Source of the DNA: Phenylobacterium kunshanense | Lineage (GTDB): Bacteria > Pseudomonadota > Alphaproteobacteria > Caulobacterales > Caulobacteraceae | DNA length: 64,000 bases | Direction of reading: 5' to 3' | Assembly (NCBI RefSeq): GCF_003254525.1 | Contig: NZ_QFYS01000003.1 | Coordinates: 372,001-436,000, forward strand | Shown: positions 25,484 to 32,777 of the stretch, in pieces | Layout: each line of letters opens with the position of its first letter | How positions within the stretch are numbered: position 1 is the first letter of the stretch | Position numbers and translations under genes: made by a program | Notes under the pieces: generated by a model | Seen by the model: the letters and a program-made list of their open reading frames with translations, nothing else | Told to the model about the DNA's origin: nothing | Databases searched by the model: none

Positions 25484-26235
25484 CGCCGCCACCATGGGTC
25501 CTTCTTGCGCCTGACGAGCGCACTGGCCTCCTCCACGCGGAAGCCGTCGTTGTGGATGCGGGTCACCTCGCTGCCGCGCCGCAGCACGAAGCCCCGGGCG
25601 ATGCGGTCGACCACGAAGTAGCCGTCGCGCTGGCGGATGTTGACCACCGCCTCGCCGCCGTCTGGATCGACGGCGTAGATGGCCGGCAGGTCTTCCTCCA
25701 CGCGGAAAGTGAAGTAGGTGTCCTGGCCGTCGTCGAAGACCTTGAGCGGCAGGGTCTTGGTCGAGCCCTCGTAGGAGTAGGCGGCGTTCTTCTCGAGCGG
25801 CGGAGGCGGGGGCGGCGGCGGGGCGACATAGGCCACCGCCGGCTCGGCGTAGAGGAACCGCACGGCGTAGGGCGTGCTGCGCGAGGCTTGCCGCAGGACG
25901 CTGAGCTGGAAGGAATAGCGCCGCATGTTGGTGATGACCGTCATGTTGGTCGGCGGCCGCGGCGACATGGGCTTCAGGAACAGGAGGTTCGCGCGCCGAT
26001 TGGGCGTCACCTGCCAGCCGAGGGAGTCGCCGATGGCGACGTTCTCGATCTTCTCGGTCGGGTCGAACTCCAGCGAGAGCTGCAGGCCGAGCGCCGTGCG
26101 CAGCTCGACGACCTCGGCAGGATCGTAGTCGACCACATGGATCCGCGGGTCGCCCGAACCCGGCCGCGGGGTCACGGCGAGGGCTGGCGTCGCGGCCAGG
26201 GCGATGGCGAAGGCGATGGCGGACGGTCGGTTCAT
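25480..26235 (-). CDS. virB9: type IV secretion protein VirB9 (TrbG-like)
   Basis: A 251-residue periplasmic/outer-membrane core protein with a signal peptide (MNRPSAIAFAIALAATPALA). The N-terminal domain starts RIHVVDYDPAEVVELRT, typical of VirB9. A run of eight prolines (about residues 138-145) separates it from the C-terminal domain, which has TYFTFR, GYFVVDRIARGFVLRRG and ends in basic residues. VirB9 normally forms the outer-membrane ring with VirB7 and VirB10. No VirB7 gene is present here. Four-base overlaps join it to virB6 and virB10. Confidence 0.9.
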   Translation of the reverse strand: MNRPSAIAFAIALAATPALAVTPRPGSGDPRIHVVDYDPAEVVELRTALGLQLSLEFDPTEKIENVAIGDSLGWQVTPNRRANLLFLKPMSPRPPTNMTVITNMRRYSFQLSVLRQASRSTPYAVRFLYAEPAVAYVAPPPPPPPPLEKNAAYSYEGSTKTLPLKVFDDGQDTYFTFRVEEDLPAIYAVDPDGGEAVVNIRQRDGYFVVDRIARGFVLRRGSEVTRIHNDGFRVEEASALVRRKKDPWWRR

Positions 26236-27401
26236 CGGGAGGCTCCCGCGGGCCGGGAGGTGACAGTGGGACGCCGGTAGCCGTCGCCCAGACGCGAGGT
26301 CTCGGCGGCGCCGACGTGGATGGAGCGCCCCGGGGCGGCGGCGGCGGACGCCGAGGCGGCGGCGCGGGTGCGCGCGGCGGCGTGGGCCTGATCACGCTGA
26401 AGATCCAGCGCGAGCCGCTCGGCGCGCGAGGGCAGGATGCCCCCGCCGACGGATCCGGCGACGCCAGCCGGTGCGGCGCCAGCCGGTGCGCGGACTTCGG
26501 TGGCCGGCTTGCGTTCCGTCGGCATGTGGAAGCCGAGCGCCATCACGCAGGCGCCGATCACCAGGGCCGCCTGGCCCGCGGCGAACACGAAGATCAGGGC
26601 CGCCGTACTGATCGCGGTCTGCGGATCCAGTCGCATGGCCAGCCGCTGGGCGCCCAGCTCGGCGATCCATGGCTCGATGACCGTGAGCATCAGGACCAGG
26701 AGCAGCCAGCCGACGAGGGGCGTCAGGGCCGCCGCCAGCATGGCGCGCACCCAGCCGATGAAGATCCCCCGCGTCGCGACCATCAGCGCCATGGCGATGA
26801 AGATCGGGCCCACGGCGGTGAGGATGCCGATGGCCAGCGTCGCGGCCGAGATCACGCCGACGCTGGAGAAGAACAGGGCGCCGCTGGCCAGGGACACCGC
26901 TTCCGCAGCGGCGGCCTGGGGGCTGGCGTAGGCCTTGGCGTCGACGCCGGCCTGCTGGCCGAACACCGCCGAGACCTGGGTCAGCTCGTTGTAGACCGTC
27001 TCCAGCCCAGTCACCGGATCTGCGGCCAGGCTGGACCGGGTTTCCGCGGTCCAGGGCGAGGAGGCGATGGCGGCGATCTCGAGCGGGGCGCGGTCGGCCA
27101 GGTCGAACACCAGGGTCTGGAACGTCGACCAGCTTGTCACCAGGGCCAGGATCACGCCGATTCGAAGCGCGATGCCGGGCGCGTCGGACAGCCGCGTGTC
27201 GCCCTGAGCGAACAGCATCCGCCAGCCGATGAGGGCCACGTACACCGTCAGCAGGACCGTCAGCGCCGTCTGGAAGACGCCGGACCCGGTGGTCAGCGCC
27301 AGATAGCCGCCCTGGGCATAGGCGCGGGTCTGGCAGTCGATCGTCGCCAGGACGCCGCGGATGACGCCGTCGTCGACGACGGAGGCGCAGGAGCCGTTCA
27401 T
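26232..27401 (-). CDS. virB6: type IV secretion channel protein VirB6 (TrbL-like)
   Basis: A 389-residue inner-membrane protein with about six hydrophobic segments, including VFQTALTVLLTVYVALIGWRML, SVGVISAATLAIGILTAVGP and ALTPLVGWLLLVLMLTVIEPW. A central loop and a Pro/Ala-rich, probably unstructured C-terminal tail (about residues 305-389) are visible. VirB6 forms part of the translocation pore. The frame is open to 28235 without an appropriate start; the ATG at 27401, overlapping the virB4 stop in ATGA, is clearly the initiation site and fits the operon pattern of four-base overlaps. Confidence 0.88.
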   Translation of the reverse strand: MNGSCASVVDDGVIRGVLATIDCQTRAYAQGGYLALTTGSGVFQTALTVLLTVYVALIGWRMLFAQGDTRLSDAPGIALRIGVILALVTSWSTFQTLVFDLADRAPLEIAAIASSPWTAETRSSLAADPVTGLETVYNELTQVSAVFGQQAGVDAKAYASPQAAAAEAVSLASGALFFSSVGVISAATLAIGILTAVGPIFIAMALMVATRGIFIGWVRAMLAAALTPLVGWLLLVLMLTVIEPWIAELGAQRLAMRLDPQTAISTAALIFVFAAGQAALVIGACVMALGFHMPTERKPATEVRAPAGAAPAGVAGSVGGGILPSRAERLALDLQRDQAHAAARTRAAASASAAAAPGRSIHVGAAETSRLGDGYRRPTVTSRPAGASR

Positions 27402-29785
27402 GCCGCGCTCCGGCCTTCCATGAAGGTCGGCAGCCAATCGGCCGGCGCGTCGCCGACCTGGGCGCGCAGGGCGTCCAGCCGGCGTACGGCGCGCTCGGTG
27501 CCGGCGAGAACCGCCAGCTCGCCGGTGAGGCCGGTCAGGTCGAGGCGCGCCACCACGCTGTGGTCGCCGCGCTTGATCAGGAAACAGCGCGAGGTGTCGG
27601 GCAGGCTCCTCACCAGCTCGAACTCGTGCTCGGAGAGGCCGAAGCCGTCGATGTAGTCCGACGCCTTGGCGCGGGCGTTGGGGAAGAAGATCTGGGTGGC
27701 GGCCTGTTCGATGATCGCGGAGGCGATCCGGCTGTCGAGGGCGTCGGAGGCGCTCTGGGTGCAGAAGCCGACGAGGCCGTTCCGCTTCCGGATCGTCTTC
27801 TCCCAGTCCTTGATGCGGCGCATGAAGACCGGGTCGTCCAGGACCTTCCAACCCTCGTCGACGACGAAGATGGCGGGGTTTCCGTCCAGCCGCTGCTCCA
27901 GCCGGTGGAACAGATACATCATGGCGGGGATGCGGATGATCGGGGAGTCCAGCAGCTTCGTCATGTCGAAGCCGAGAACCCGCGTCTCGATATCGAGCAG
28001 GTCGTCGGGGTTGTCGAACAGCCAGGCGTGGTCGCCGCCCTCGCACCAGGCCGAGAGGCGGGACGCCAGGTCGCCGGCGCTGGGCCGACGGGCGCCACGG
28101 AACAGCTCGCGCAGGTAGCGCAGCCGGCGATGGGTTGGCGGCTGGGCGAAGTTGGCGTCGATCGCGTCGGCGATCATGGCGCGGTCCTCGGCGTCCAGCA
28201 CGCCGCCTTCGGCGGTGAGGAGCTGGGCGACCCACTCCACCAGGAAGGCGCGATTGAGCGGGGTGTCGGCGAGGGCCAGCGGGTTGAAGCCGGTCGGCTC
28301 CCCCGGTGACAGCACGTCATAGCGGCCGCCGATGGCGCGGATGAACGGCTCGGCGCCGCGGTCCTTGTCGAAGTAGGCGATGCGCGGCTTCAGACGCTCG
28401 GCCTGGGCCAGCAGGAACGTCAGCAGTACCGTCTTGCCCGATCCCGACGGGCCGATGCAGGTGAAGTTGCCGAGGTCGCCCTGGTGGAAGTTGAAGTGGT
28501 AGGGACCGAAAGCGGTGGTCTCGAGGACCGCGATGGCCGGCCCCCAGTGGTTGCCCTCGGCCTGCCCGGTCGGATGGTTGTGGAAGCTGGCGAGACCGGC
28601 GAAATTTCCAGCCGAAATCAGTCCCTTGCGGGCGATGAACTTGAAGTTGCCCGGGAACTGGGCCCAGAAGGCCGGCTCCAGGTTGACGTCCTCGCGCACC
28701 GCCACGGCGCCAGCCTCGGCCAGGGCCGACTGGACGTCGGCGACGACGAAGTCCAGGTCCTCCAGGCTGTCGGCTTTCGCCAGGATGGTCAGGTGATGCT
28801 CGCCGTAGGCGGCGCGGCCGGCGCCCACGTCGTCGCGAGCCTGGGCCAGTTCGGCGCGCAGGCTGAAGGCGTCGTCCTCGGCGGCCTTTAGCCGGCGCAG
28901 CGCCAGGCCCATGCGACCGAGCGCCGCCTGCCGGTCGACGAAGGCGAAGCTCTCGGTGAGCACCATCTCCATCGGCAGGCGGAGGACGCCGTCGAGCAGG
29001 CCGGGCGCCGTGCGGGCCGGATAGTCCTTGAGCGAGACCATGGCGCCGAAAGCCCCGTCGCCGCCCGCCTGCGGGCCGAACTCCATGGCGTCGAAGCCGA
29101 AGCTGAGGCGGCGGGTGGCGATGGCGTCCGACAGGTCGCCGGACGGGTTGAGCACCGGCCTCATGTCGCCGTTCAGCAACAGGCCGAGGAACTCGGCAGG
29201 TTCCGAACGCTGGACCCCGCCAGGGCCGCTGTAGAGGCCGAGGGTGCGGGCGCCGTAGGGCGCGAGGGCCGCGGCGAAGGCCTCCCGCGTCGCATGCAGC
29301 TCGCGCAGGTCGCGGCTGAGGTCGGCGTCACGGACCCGCGGGCCCTTCAGGAGACGCTCGACGAAGCCCGCGCCGCCCTGGGTGGGGCGCAGGACCAGCG
29401 TCAGGAAGATCTCGTTCACATACAGCCGGCGGCTGGCCAGCTGCTCTTGCCAGCGGCGATCGAGCTCGGCGCAGAAGGGGTCTTCGGGCGCCGGCGGGAA
29501 GGTCGGCGTCACCCGACGCCGGACCACGTGGTGGTAGAGGGCCAGCCGCGAACTGGCCGCGCCACGCAGGACGGTCTCGCGGATCGCCTTGCGATAGTTC
29601 AGTTCGTCGTCGGCCGCGGTCTCGAACGGGAAGCCGGCCAGGTGGAGGGTCTGCACCAGCAGGCCGTCTCGGGTCCGGAGGGTGACGTCGTCCAGATGGC
29701 CCAGGAATGGCAGGCGGGCCCCGACAGCGACCTCGCGGGGCGCCAGCACCTTGGCGGCGGCGGTGGTGAGGAAGGTGGCGGTCAT
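27398..29785 (-). CDS. virB4: type IV secretion ATPase VirB4
   Basis: A 795-residue ATPase, normal length for VirB4/TrbE. The N-terminal 400 residues are the CagE/VirB4 region. Walker A is CIGPSGSGKTVLLTF (GPSGSGKT at 445-452) and Walker B is AIFVVDEGWKVLDD. The late motif GFCTQSASDAL resembles the family's sensor region. It supplies energy for pilus biogenesis and substrate handling at the inner membrane. The start overlaps the virB3 stop in ATGA. Confidence 0.94.
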   Translation of the reverse strand: MTATFLTTAAAKVLAPREVAVGARLPFLGHLDDVTLRTRDGLLVQTLHLAGFPFETAADDELNYRKAIRETVLRGAASSRLALYHHVVRRRVTPTFPPAPEDPFCAELDRRWQEQLASRRLYVNEIFLTLVLRPTQGGAGFVERLLKGPRVRDADLSRDLRELHATREAFAAALAPYGARTLGLYSGPGGVQRSEPAEFLGLLLNGDMRPVLNPSGDLSDAIATRRLSFGFDAMEFGPQAGGDGAFGAMVSLKDYPARTAPGLLDGVLRLPMEMVLTESFAFVDRQAALGRMGLALRRLKAAEDDAFSLRAELAQARDDVGAGRAAYGEHHLTILAKADSLEDLDFVVADVQSALAEAGAVAVREDVNLEPAFWAQFPGNFKFIARKGLISAGNFAGLASFHNHPTGQAEGNHWGPAIAVLETTAFGPYHFNFHQGDLGNFTCIGPSGSGKTVLLTFLLAQAERLKPRIAYFDKDRGAEPFIRAIGGRYDVLSPGEPTGFNPLALADTPLNRAFLVEWVAQLLTAEGGVLDAEDRAMIADAIDANFAQPPTHRRLRYLRELFRGARRPSAGDLASRLSAWCEGGDHAWLFDNPDDLLDIETRVLGFDMTKLLDSPIIRIPAMMYLFHRLEQRLDGNPAIFVVDEGWKVLDDPVFMRRIKDWEKTIRKRNGLVGFCTQSASDALDSRIASAIIEQAATQIFFPNARAKASDYIDGFGLSEHEFELVRSLPDTSRCFLIKRGDHSVVARLDLTGLTGELAVLAGTERAVRRLDALRAQVGDAPADWLPTFMEGRSAA

Positions 29786-30066
29786 GGCCGGTACGAGTTG
29801 CCGCCCCAGAAGCTGAAGTTCCGCACCCGGGGACAGGTCTGCAGGCGCGTGATCCAGAGGTCGAAGAAGCGCGGCTCGCGCAGGGAGCCGACGTAGCCGA
29901 CGGCGTGCACCACCAGGGCGACCAGCAGCACCCAGAACGAGCGCAGGATCAGGAACGCCTCCAGCGTCACGATCAGGTTCAGCACCATGTAGGGATAGGT
30001 GACGCCCGCGATCATCTGCGGCCGGGTGAGCGCCGCGAACACCGGATCGGAGGCGAGGCGGGTCAC
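29782..30066 (-). CDS. virB3: type IV secretion protein VirB3
   Basis: A 94-residue small inner-membrane protein. The family opening DPVFAALTRPQMIAGVTYPYM is followed by two hydrophobic segments (MVLNLIVTLEAFLILRSF, VLLVALVVHAVGYVGSL) and the conserved REPRFFDLWITR stretch. VirB3 works with VirB4 at an early assembly step. One base separates it from the virB2 stop, and its own stop overlaps the virB4 start. Confidence 0.92.
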   Translation of the reverse strand: MTRLASDPVFAALTRPQMIAGVTYPYMVLNLIVTLEAFLILRSFWVLLVALVVHAVGYVGSLREPRFFDLWITRLQTCPRVRNFSFWGGNSYRP

Positions 30067-30067
30067 C

Positions 30068-30370
30068 CTACATGCCTCCGGCCAGGCTGCGGATGCCGGC
30101 CACGATCGACACGGCGCCGAAGATGATGAAGGCGCCGACGATGACGGTCAGGCCGCGCTTCCAATCGATGCGTCCGGTGAGCATGAGGAAGCCCACGGCG
30201 GCGACGGCGATGACGGCCGCGGTCGTGGCGACGTTGCCGAGCAGGGTGCCCTGCACCCAGTTGAGCGCCGCCAGGATCGGTGAGGATCCGGCCGGGTCGG
30301 CCTGGACCTGCGCATGCGCGGGCCCGGCGACGAGAGCCGCGAGGGCGGCCAGAGTAACGAGCTTCTTCAT
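30068..30370 (-). CDS. virB2: type IV pilin-like protein VirB2
   Basis: A 100-residue pro-pilin. The signal peptide MKKLVTLAALAALVAGPAHA ends at an AHA-Q cleavage site. The mature part has two hydrophobic helices (VATTAAVIAVAAVGFLMLTG and LTVIVGAFIIFGAVSIVAGI) separated by a short basic loop RIDWKRG, the standard VirB2/TrbC layout. The frame is open upstream through virB1 to 30643, but the ATG at 30370, four bases after the virB1 stop, gives the proper signal peptide. Confidence 0.92.
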   Translation of the reverse strand: MKKLVTLAALAALVAGPAHAQVQADPAGSSPILAALNWVQGTLLGNVATTAAVIAVAAVGFLMLTGRIDWKRGLTVIVGAFIIFGAVSIVAGIRSLAGGM

Positions 30371-30374
30371 GTCC

Positions 30375-30974
30375 TCACTCAGCGCCGGCGCCGACGGCCC
30401 CAACGGCCGACAGGCGCGCCAGGATCGCGCGCACGTAGTTCTGGGTCTCGGCGTACGGCGGGACGCCGCCGTAGCGGGCGACCGCCTGGGGACCGGCATT
30501 GTAGGCCGCCAGCGCCAGCCGCACGTCGCCGAAGCGTCGCATCTGCTGCGCCAGGTAGGCGACGCCGCCGTCGATGTTGCCCCTGAGGTCCGAGGGATCC
30601 ACGCCGAGCTCGCTAGCGGTCTTGGGTAACAATTGCATGACACCCAGCGCGCCTTTTGGTGACACCGCGGCGGGGTTGAAGCGGGACTCCTGCCAGGCCA
30701 CCGCCTCGACCAGCTGCGCCGGGACAGAATGCCGCGCCGACGATTCCTGGATCAGGCGGGCGACCTCGCCCGGCGTCGCGCGATAGGCCGGCGCAGCCAC
30801 CGGTGGGGCGATGGCGCGAGCCCCATCACTGGTGTGCACAGTGGGGGCGGCATAGGTGGTGACCGCTCCGTCGTCGCCGATCTCCAGCACCTGCGCGGAC
30901 ACGGCGGGCGGCAGGGCAAGCGCGGCGGCGAAGGCCGCCCAGTTCGCCAATCGATGTGCTGTCCTGAACGCCAT
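30375..30974 (-). CDS. virB1: VirB1-type lytic transglycosylase
   Basis: A 199-residue exported muramidase with a signal peptide ending near AVSAQ. The SLT domain covers about residues 85-185: VEAVAWQESRFNPAAVSPKGALGVMQLLPKTA contains the catalytic Glu and the GxMQ motif, and LALAAYNAGPQAV the AYNAGP motif. It would open the peptidoglycan for assembly of the secretion apparatus. It is the first gene of the operon; the promoter should lie in 30975-31233, shared with the divergent lipoprotein gene. Confidence 0.92.
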   Translation of the reverse strand: MAFRTAHRLANWAAFAAALALPPAVSAQVLEIGDDGAVTTYAAPTVHTSDGARAIAPPVAAPAYRATPGEVARLIQESSARHSVPAQLVEAVAWQESRFNPAAVSPKGALGVMQLLPKTASELGVDPSDLRGNIDGGVAYLAQQMRRFGDVRLALAAYNAGPQAVARYGGVPPYAETQNYVRAILARLSAVGAVGAGAE

Positions 30975-31233
30975 GATCGCCCCAACCCGAGGCGCGAAGA
31001 CTACTCCATGGGCCGGCCACGCGGCCAGACCACTTCGTCGCGGTCTCTGTAGGCGTTCGTCCTAATCTGGCGCTGTGGTCAAACCGTCGCGAAGCCGCAA
31101 CGTGTTCGTCACAGAGTTGTCCGAGCCCTGTCATGGGTGGCGCCTAGAACCGGCCCCGCGGCGGGGACGGACCCGGAGATCGGCTCCGGACGGGGATTCC
31201 CTGCCTGACCAGCGTCCGGTTGGGGAGATCTCT

Positions 31234-32709
31234 ATGAACGGCGCCACGCTCAAAATCACTCTCGTCGCCTCGGTGGGCGCGCTCGCGCTGGCCGCCTGCA
31301 GCGGCGGCGCCGACAATGTGGCCTCGCCGGGCGAGGGCGCCTTCCCGCCGAGCGCCGGTGGCGGCACGGGCACGGGCGGCGGCACGACCACCCCGCCTGG
31401 CCAGGCCGCGTCGGACTGTCCGACAGGCTTCGCCAACGTCGGCACCGTGGCCAACGGCACGCTCCGCGCCTGCCAGCTCCCGCAGACGATCGTCGGCAAC
31501 CTGGTGGTTCCGCTCCGCGCGGGCACCGTCTACGCCATCAGCGGCCGGGTCGACGTCGGCCAGGATCGCGGCGCCGATCCGAACAACCCGATCGCGGGCG
31601 CCCAGCAGGGCATCCTGACGATCGAGGCCGGCGTGCGTCTCTTCGGTTCGGGCGGCCTGGACTACATCAACGTCCAGCGCGGCTCGCAGATCTTCGCCGA
31701 AGGCACCGCCAGCAACCCGATCATCTTCACCAGCCGCTCGAACATCGAGGGCAACGCCGGCGCCGACCTGATCGGCCAGTGGGGCGGCATCGTGATCGCC
31801 GGCCGCGCGCCGATCGCGAGCTGCCCGGCCGGCACGACGCCGCCGAACGTCAACTGCGTGGCCACCTTCGAGGGCGGCGTGTCGCTCTACGGCGGCAACA
31901 GCCCGACCGACAATTCGGGTCGCCTCCGTTACGTGCAGGTGCGCTATCCGGGCTTCGAGATCCAGCCCAACCGCGAACTGAACGGCATCACCCTGCTGGG
32001 CGTGGGCTCGGGTACGACCATCGACCACGTGCAGGTCCACAACAGCTCTGACGACGGCATCGAGTTCTTCGGCGGCACGGTCAACCTGAAGCATGTGGTG
32101 GTCACCGGCGCCGACGACGACAGCCTGGACACCGATGAGGGCTGGCGCGGGGGCGTGCAGTTCCTGATCGTTCGCCAGCGGGCGAACGGCGGTGACCGCG
32201 GCTTCGAGCAGAGCTCGGCAGGCGTCCAGGCGTCGCTGAACTCCCAGCCCAAGTTCGCGAACTTCACCGTGCTCGGCACCACCCGGACCGGCGCCGGCGA
32301 CCTCCAGGTGCTGAACACCGGCACGGGCGGGCGCTTCGTCAACGGGATCTTCGCGAGCGCTCATACCAGCACCGCCTGCATCGACGTCGACGACACGTCC
32401 ACGGTCGCCGCGGCGCCTCGCTGGGACTCGGTGGTGCTGGCCTGCTCGAGCCCGTTCCGGAACGACACCGGGGTCGACGCCGCCCAGGCGACGACGCTGT
32501 TCAACGTCGGCGCCAACAATTCGGCGAGCCACACCTCGACGCTGTCGGGCTTCGTGAACGGCTCGAACGAGACGGGCCGCGTCGCGACCGATCCGAAGAC
32601 GATCTACTCGTTCTTCGACAGCGTGACCTACATCGGCGCCGTCCGCGACGCGAACGACACCTGGTGGAGCGGCTGGACCTGCGGTCTGGCCAGCGGAAGC
32701 TCCTGCTGA
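31234..32709 (+). CDS. exported beta-helix-like lipoprotein
   Basis: A 491-residue protein with a lipoprotein signal (VASVGALALAACSG; Cys lipid site at LAAC), then a low-complexity Gly/Thr/Pro spacer. The body has beta-solenoid-like pieces: RGSQIFAEGTASNPIIFTS, GQWGGIVIAGRAPI, LRYVQVRYPG, TTIDHVQVHNSSDDGIEFF and LKHVVVTGADDDSLDTDEG. Acidic clusters (DDGIEFF, DDDSLDTDEG) could bind Ca. The ATG at 31234 follows TTGGGGAG; the frame is open upstream to 31075 but that part lacks a signal. A TonB receptor of the RGLGERYS type follows after 68 bp, and such receptors often sit next to lipoproteins of this kind. A surface ligand-binding role is inferred, not shown. Confidence 0.75.
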   Translation: MNGATLKITLVASVGALALAACSGGADNVASPGEGAFPPSAGGGTGTGGGTTTPPGQAASDCPTGFANVGTVANGTLRACQLPQTIVGNLVVPLRAGTVYAISGRVDVGQDRGADPNNPIAGAQQGILTIEAGVRLFGSGGLDYINVQRGSQIFAEGTASNPIIFTSRSNIEGNAGADLIGQWGGIVIAGRAPIASCPAGTTPPNVNCVATFEGGVSLYGGNSPTDNSGRLRYVQVRYPGFEIQPNRELNGITLLGVGSGTTIDHVQVHNSSDDGIEFFGGTVNLKHVVVTGADDDSLDTDEGWRGGVQFLIVRQRANGGDRGFEQSSAGVQASLNSQPKFANFTVLGTTRTGAGDLQVLNTGTGGRFVNGIFASAHTSTACIDVDDTSTVAAAPRWDSVVLACSSPFRNDTGVDAAQATTLFNVGANNSASHTSTLSGFVNGSNETGRVATDPKTIYSFFDSVTYIGAVRDANDTWWSGWTCGLASGSSC

Positions 32710-32718
32710 GCCGGCTCC

Positions 32719-32740
32719 GGCGGGGCCTTCGGGCCCCGCC
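32719..32740 (+). terminator. UUCG-capped hairpin between lipoprotein and receptor genes
   Basis: GGCGGGGCC-TTCG-GGCCCCGCC is a perfect 9-bp stem with a stable UUCG tetraloop, located ten bases after the lipoprotein stop. There is no T tract, so it may reduce rather than end transcription, or protect the upstream mRNA while letting some transcription reach the TonB receptor gene. Confidence 0.55.
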
Positions 32741-32777
32741 GCCTAGCGCGCGTCGAATCCCAAAGGCGACCTGACCC

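Noticed and set aside
24389..26395. 668-residue single protein covering virB9 and virB10
   Set aside because: The upstream part is an out-of-frame shadow of virB9; the ATG at 25483 with a four-base overlap gives a normal VirB10.
26232..28235. 667-residue VirB6 with a long N-terminal extension
   Set aside because: The extension is a shadow of virB4; the start at ATG 27401 fits the operon pattern.
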